Positions 62,601 to 64,000 of a DNA stretch of 64,000 nucleotides are shown here, piece after piece. Positions within the stretch are counted from its first letter, which is position 1. Every line of letters begins with the position of its first letter. The notes beneath the pieces are model-generated. The model was given only the letters and a program-made list of their open reading frames with translations, did not search any database and was not told where the DNA came from. Location of the stretch: contig CAMTVQ010000002.1 in NCBI GenBank assembly GCA_947085255.1, forward strand, positions 310,001 through 374,000, given 5' to 3'. The translations under genes were made by a program, and so were the position numbers. The DNA is from CAMTVQ01 sp947085255 (GTDB taxonomy: Bacteria; Bacteroidota; Bacteroidia; Sphingobacteriales; Sphingobacteriaceae).

Positions 62601-64000
62601 CCACTCACAATAGTTCCATTGGCTACTGTCCATGCATATGCTATTGGTGTATTATTAGCACACACGGGTGAAGTTGTAGAGCTTGAGCCAAAACCTAAAT
62701 CACCTGTAAAATTAAAGGTGATGTTTTCGTTTACGCAGTATCTACTTTTAAGTACTGCTGGAGCAAATTTAGCTACAGGGCGATGGCTGGCTACTTGCGT
62801 GCCAATATCGTATTTAACATCTAAACTTAAATCGTATTTAAGCAACTGCCCGTCCATACCTTCTACTATTACATAGTAGCGACCAGCAGATAGCGTGTCA
62901 CGCAGTTGGTAACATCCACCTGTGGTGCCTGATGGCACATAACTACCGCGCATAACCACTGCAGCTTTGGCAGTTGTAACACAATTGTCTTTTATTACTT
63001 GTACTCTGATACCTCTATCAACTAGACCACCTAGTACTAAATTATCAAACTTTAGGGTAGCCAATGCCAAATTGCTAGTACAGGGTGCTATATCAAAAGC
63101 ATATAAAGAAGTATTGGTATATCGAATAGTATCAGTAGCAGTAGTATCAGTAGCAGCTATGGTTGCAGGAGCAAAAGTACCTGAACAATTAGCAGAGGCA
63201 TCGCCAATAGCTACACCATTTATTTTATTCGGTTCTTGACCTCCAGCACATATACGCTTGCCCATTTTACCAGCGGTATTAAGGTTGGTAAAGGCAGGTG
63301 AATAGTTAAAGTTGGGCAATGTGAAACATCCTTGATTTGCACTCAATAGATTTGTACTGTTAATTTGTGAGCAGCTATCTACCGAAACTGGATCAGAAAC
63401 ACTGCTCTCGATACATAAAGAAAGGTCTACTACTTCGCCAAAGGCATAATTATTAACAGCATTGCCATTGGTAAACGTAAATGCTCCTACTGGTAATGGC
63501 ACAGTAATATCCTGACCAGGAGTAGCAGAGCGGTACCATACGCGATAATAATACGTACCAGGAGCTAAAGTGCTAATATCAATACGTGGAAAAGTAGCAG
63601 AGCAACGTGACTTATCACGCGTTCCGCCAAAATCATTTCCATTAGCGGCATTAACACCGCCTGAGCAATCCATATAGGTAAGCCCAGTAATAGTCTTGTT
63701 CTTGCAAGTAGAATCAAAAGAGGGTGGACCTGAATAAAGTGCGGCAACGTAATCTCCTTTAATAGCACCATTATACTCATACACATCTATCCAAGCACTT
63801 GGCGTAGCTGCTGTTACGGTAAATTTATACCATACATCTTGACGAACTCTATCTGTAGTAGGATCGCAGGTAGCATTATCGCTAGCGATAGTAGAAGGAG
63901 TTGGCGCACCAGTAACACCAGTACTAGCATATCTATATTGCTTACATACAAATGGATTATTGGTAGGGCTTATGGAATTTAGATCGTTAGTAATATCTAT
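53663..64000 (-). CDS. Giant multi-module T9SS adhesin-like protein, start outside window
   Basis: Surface protein of at least 3445 residues; the frame stays open through base 64000, so the N-terminus is missing. Visible: an N-terminal part with DVWYKFTVTA-type beta modules, then a long array of roughly 25-30 PKD/Ig-like modules of about 80-90 residues, most with one Cys near the start (CVGKELTVTYTG) and one near the end (VTEDGC), and a central W-[ND]-F or WNFG. SprB-type repeats (for example CNGASDGTISATASLGTAPYSF) are interspersed. The last ~90 residues are a T9SS type B sorting domain (FVPNAFSPNGDGKNE ... IEIYNRWGQVVY ... WDGTFKG ... VYVYIVRG). Probably a gliding or attachment adhesin, related in design to SprB. 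Confidence 0.92.
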   Translation of the reverse strand: MDITNDLNSISPTNNPFVCKQYRYASTGVTGAPTPSTIASDNATCDPTTDRVRQDVWYKFTVTAATPSAWIDVYEYNGAIKGDYVAALYSGPPSFDSTCKNKTITGLTYMDCSGGVNAANGNDFGGTRDKSRCSATFPRIDISTLAPGTYYYRVWYRSATPGQDITVPLPVGAFTFTNGNAVNNYAFGEVVDLSLCIESSVSDPVSVDSCSQINSTNLLSANQGCFTLPNFNYSPAFTNLNTAGKMGKRICAGGQEPNKINGVAIGDASANCSGTFAPATIAATDTTATDTIRYTNTSLYAFDIAPCTSNLALATLKFDNLVLGGLVDRGIRVQVIKDNCVTTAKAAVVMRGSYVPSGTTGGCYQLRDTLSAGRYYVIVEGMDGQLLKYDLSLDVKYDIGTQVASHRPVAKFAPAVLKSRYCVNENITFNFTGDLGFGSSSTTSPVCANNTPIAYAWTVANGTIVSGQNTPTLVVRKSGTAGTMNIKLKVISSGCESTEVDTNIIIFRPVSDFTMPAFVCENQAATISYNVAPIPASTLFDWNFGLNASPATLTGGVAAAAGPHQISWSTASIKIVRLFVTEDGCRSDTTSKTIDVKARPLTAYTMPLTACVNTPVNITGPTGASWLWDFKEELLNETGADPEQSTVKDPTVQWNTPGDKTVVVEVTSAEGCKATSLPRTITISAKPEVTITVNEADNDYCRGQIATLTAIATPAGSLAGNTLTWNFGPTATPVTMVGNPVTASWSAVTDTQRVTLTVTGSCANLTATKLLKINALPTPTFTVNDASACFDQQVTFTPNQNTFQSYSWNFGIGGSEANSGTGAAPRVVTWSSTGLKTTNLTVTDGNGCASTSPNVPVTVGSKIIATFALVSPLTCGAANGSLTANAGAGITYQWLGTPTPPAGPTYSNRAAGSYTLQMTRTADACAIDTTVSLNDPNAPTVTVAGTAPKCNGASDGTISATASLGTAPYSFSISPVVGTVAGTGPNRTFSNLPANNYAITVQDNVGCKGTAQVDLNDPSKLVVDLGADRSAVPGETVTLNTTVVGGKPTYDYLWSTGAMSTSINVVVTKDTTITVRVTDDNDCVDTDTIVISVCTAVVPVISISADTVCGGNAVTVSAQTIAGAIYEWEFEDNNSEANKSGIFNLSWANRGNKEISVVIRVNGCPSARVKDSVEVITISDPQITSSGNNCQESFIDFDLVSGTNSYNTYLWSFGSDATPQTSTKLDPELVRWSVAGDKTISVDVSNAYCPAKTGQLTIKINPYPTVSVIAPTEICQGKLATIDIVTDANIGTRNFSVVVPPDVVNQISAKRFEIVWNTAGQKNISVNVSDPVTGCATPTGPLASVNVLASPDASFAMPKEACVGDGIELEYLGNEDLIDTYDWTYGSAATPTTGTTVDPESPVYNTAGSYIISLVVTDNFGCVSKPFDSTVVIKDLPSNQFSFKTATLCEGAVDTITAAFVPALGETVVYTWTLGDGTNISGTDIEKGRKIAVVWNNPGTKDVTLSVTRTREENGELLSQCSSSARTKQIEIVPTPVADFTSQGSGCVGQDVTVTFTGVASDAALFTWDFGGSTGGAPGVRGPQNLKFASEGTKLIKLFVTEAGCRSGDKEQGIIVNTRPVAGIVLSDDSICFGDEVTVNFNGTTQDSTTARFKWDFGKDNSIVDVGGEAGVYTITWTSGNTKTISLVVEENGCLSDTVKETVYVTPELVLVTSNPQQAFPCGADNGTAKVDVQPGPASAYTYSWNTVPLQETQTATGLSAGTYEVTVTPRGTPECPQSALAAVSDRDAPLATVKKSDVLCNGQNSGTATVTPTGGAGDYTYVWSDGQETQTAVGLVAGNYSCVVRDADNCRRTVLVTINEPEPLFVAITGNQQICGGSSGMLTAEVDGGTPGYTYFWSTSDTTKTITVSPTATTTYTVEIEDKNGCVATDDLEVEVLPAPVASFSFSSQTACSRNDVIITFTGTALVGTPLDWNFGDDAQIIMQSADKRTNTIRWNSAGTKEVTLDISQGSCNAPTEKKKIVINPSKDPNFTVAASSCVGKELTVTYTGDATNAAIFDWNNFDGANVVSGTKKGPYTISYNAIGVKTVTLVVTEDGCSSLFSRTVDVKAAPTSNFVIGSACLNQGAVVTYTGNASPAATYQWNFDNGAANPGGIQQGPHDVTWITEGAKYVTLKVSEGGCSSATTTVATLVRPVPTAIISLDEEEPCFGESIVVNYGATPSTTATYDWNFGTGAQVLSGNNSGPYEVKWNSAGIKQIVLTVTEDGCSATATSDPINVQPKLTLTPTVVKPACGASNGSLTVVPAGGVTGSPAYSIDFYGDSPAIKKGDIAAPYDITGIPSGVYRVVVADTKSSSGCFADTLFAVNDNYMPITTVTATVTQPNCAIDDGTIDITTNPPLDPGVDADYEWYKITPINNRVLLAEDSSQLADVSAGTYYVEIRPYAAPGTCKLFQTAEIIAPAPVIVNAGGDVEICTGNSVSFSPAVTGGKGALEYALFDVGTGLEIPGYNFTDNLTLPIVVPNLTKDTAFYIGVRDSLFCFGFDSVSVIVKTPPLTSFTTSTDTVCFDKVVTITYDGESGVGSAYTWSFDKADIVSGSKRGPFDVKWKSPGDKTITLSVLDSATGCTITASPKSVHVTTIPNAAFTVSNNIACEGQVLTFTYAGNDVNNDYTYDWRFVGSSLPAATTVGPHLVSWSTASTRQATLLVTNKNGCRSAPLTSQPITVRATPSDLFTVETPVCVGIQSTIRYQGTMPPDNQYEWNGFAGGRIVSGTDAGPYEITWPTSGTKNVTLTVTRLGCSSAPARVVPVTVNDKPIIAIRLASPTVCQNDTAVVEYNGSLIPGATYVWNFDGANVVSGDPVGPGPIGLKWPSSGDKKVRLKVLSNGCTSDEARATVSVITKPLGPKVQPVTICQNAPAGSVPPLTATPSSGGSLRWFNDATGGTGSTTAPTPSTARTDTFFVSQIVGSAACESDRVPLIVTIQAPDNAAFSYASGGIAITDQFCINDPNGVLLATPVISGGVYTVVPATGLSLTRATGAIDTRRSTPRATAYTITYTTPAGAKKCPNTSEVKLVALAPADASFRYTNATQTTGGNIFEFCSDVDTALAELGINTLAGGTFKVFGDNDLMGLNPQTGAIDMFTFPPTTYDRALSTYTIAYEVTDGVCPAALIPATVIINKTPTAKIVAAGGCVNAPIEINYRPVDGIKLPAGSRFVWTFSDTIVNTTSATLDKPAVWETQGKKPVSLVLTTPAGCSVRVDTTLSIEAVPIATFTTDRDTLPYIINIGQIEPVQFFPDVSNYGFGNYIWNFGDFTVDSIEQQPFHQFTEVRDHYVTLTTRIGECERSFDTLVARVVDTREIFVPNAFSPNGDGKNEILQFFPIGMKSATIEIYNRWGQVVYTGTEKDAGWDGTFKGVEISEGVYVYIVRGRTIANRLKEVKGYITLVR
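53945..62765 (-). repeat. Array of degenerate PKD/Ig-like coding repeats
   Basis: Protein-level tandem modules of about 80-90 codons inside the giant adhesin. Each carries a similar core: Cys, strand V-T-V-T-Y-x-G, then W-[ND]-F-G, G-P-Y-x-I-x-W, G-x-K-x-V-x-L-x-V-T-E-x-G-C. The modules have diverged at the DNA level, so no exact long direct repeats are visible. Boundaries are approximate. Confidence 0.75.

Noticed and set aside
1..64000. CRISPR array, insertion sequence, prophage or integrative element
   Set aside because: No spaced direct repeats, transposase, integrase, terminal inverted repeats or phage structural genes were seen; gene content and style are uniform core Bacteroidota.

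Overview
The window is chromosomal DNA from a member of the Bacteroidota, probably a Chitinophagales-like lineage; the species cannot be named from sequence alone. The evidence is a type IX secretion (T9SS) component (PorT), GldC, two very large cell-surface proteins ending in the T9SS type B sorting domain, Bacteroidota-only gene orders (DUF6089-uppS-bamA-ompH-ompH-murI; DUF2520-kdsC-ubiA-maf; engB/ubiE-porT), menaquinone methylation, and promoter -7 boxes of the form TAnnTTTG. No rRNA, tRNA, CRISPR array, insertion sequence, phage gene or plasmid gene was seen. The genes are dense, mostly on the minus strand, and the content is largely core metabolism and cell envelope.

Layout. 1-2.7 kb (+): the end of a sensor kinase, its OmpR-type regulator, an acetyltransferase and a DUF1801 protein. 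2.7-10.4 kb (-): nuoH-I-J-K-L-M-N, the membrane half of complex I, without nuoA-G. 10.5-11.4 kb (+): a lipoprotein. 11.5-18.5 kb (-): nadK and the outer-membrane biogenesis operon DUF6089-uppS-bamA-ompH-ompH, followed by murI. 18.6-21.5 kb: marC and a NatA/NatB-like ABC exporter. 21.5-25.2 kb (-): DUF2520, ferredoxin, iscX, kdsC, ubiA, maf. 25.2-32.9 kb (-): a cytochrome c maturation cluster (ccmB, ccmC, ccmD, ccmE, ccmF) with glutamate dehydrogenase and a blue-light-sensing BLUF protein embedded in it, headed by engB and gldC. 33-37.2 kb (+): ubiE, porT, an SDR oxidoreductase, yqeY, an alpha/beta hydrolase and a CBS-ACT protein. 37.2-43.4 kb (-): an rRNA methyltransferase, a type 1 periplasmic binding protein, guaA, a lipoprotein gene interrupted by a stop codon, dCMP deaminase and a FucP-type sugar transporter. 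43.5-46.8 kb: a LysE exporter, an exported protein of unknown function, cyclophilin, DUF5606 and rlmH. 46.9-64 kb (-): a 1914-residue T9SS adhesin with a small exported partner, and a second adhesin of at least 3445 residues whose start lies beyond the window.

Points most worth a second look: (1) a lipoprotein gene at 41078-41617 whose only defect is an in-frame TGA exactly where the lipobox cysteine should be; (2) the BLUF photoreceptor gene between ccmE and ccmF; (3) NuoK with alanine at the position of the proton-channel glutamate E72; (4) -7 promoter boxes directly against start codons (guaA, engB, ubiE, nadK, ferredoxin), suggesting leaderless mRNAs; (5) a transcription terminator whose U-tract touches the murI start codon; (6) a CxxxY-type CcmE.
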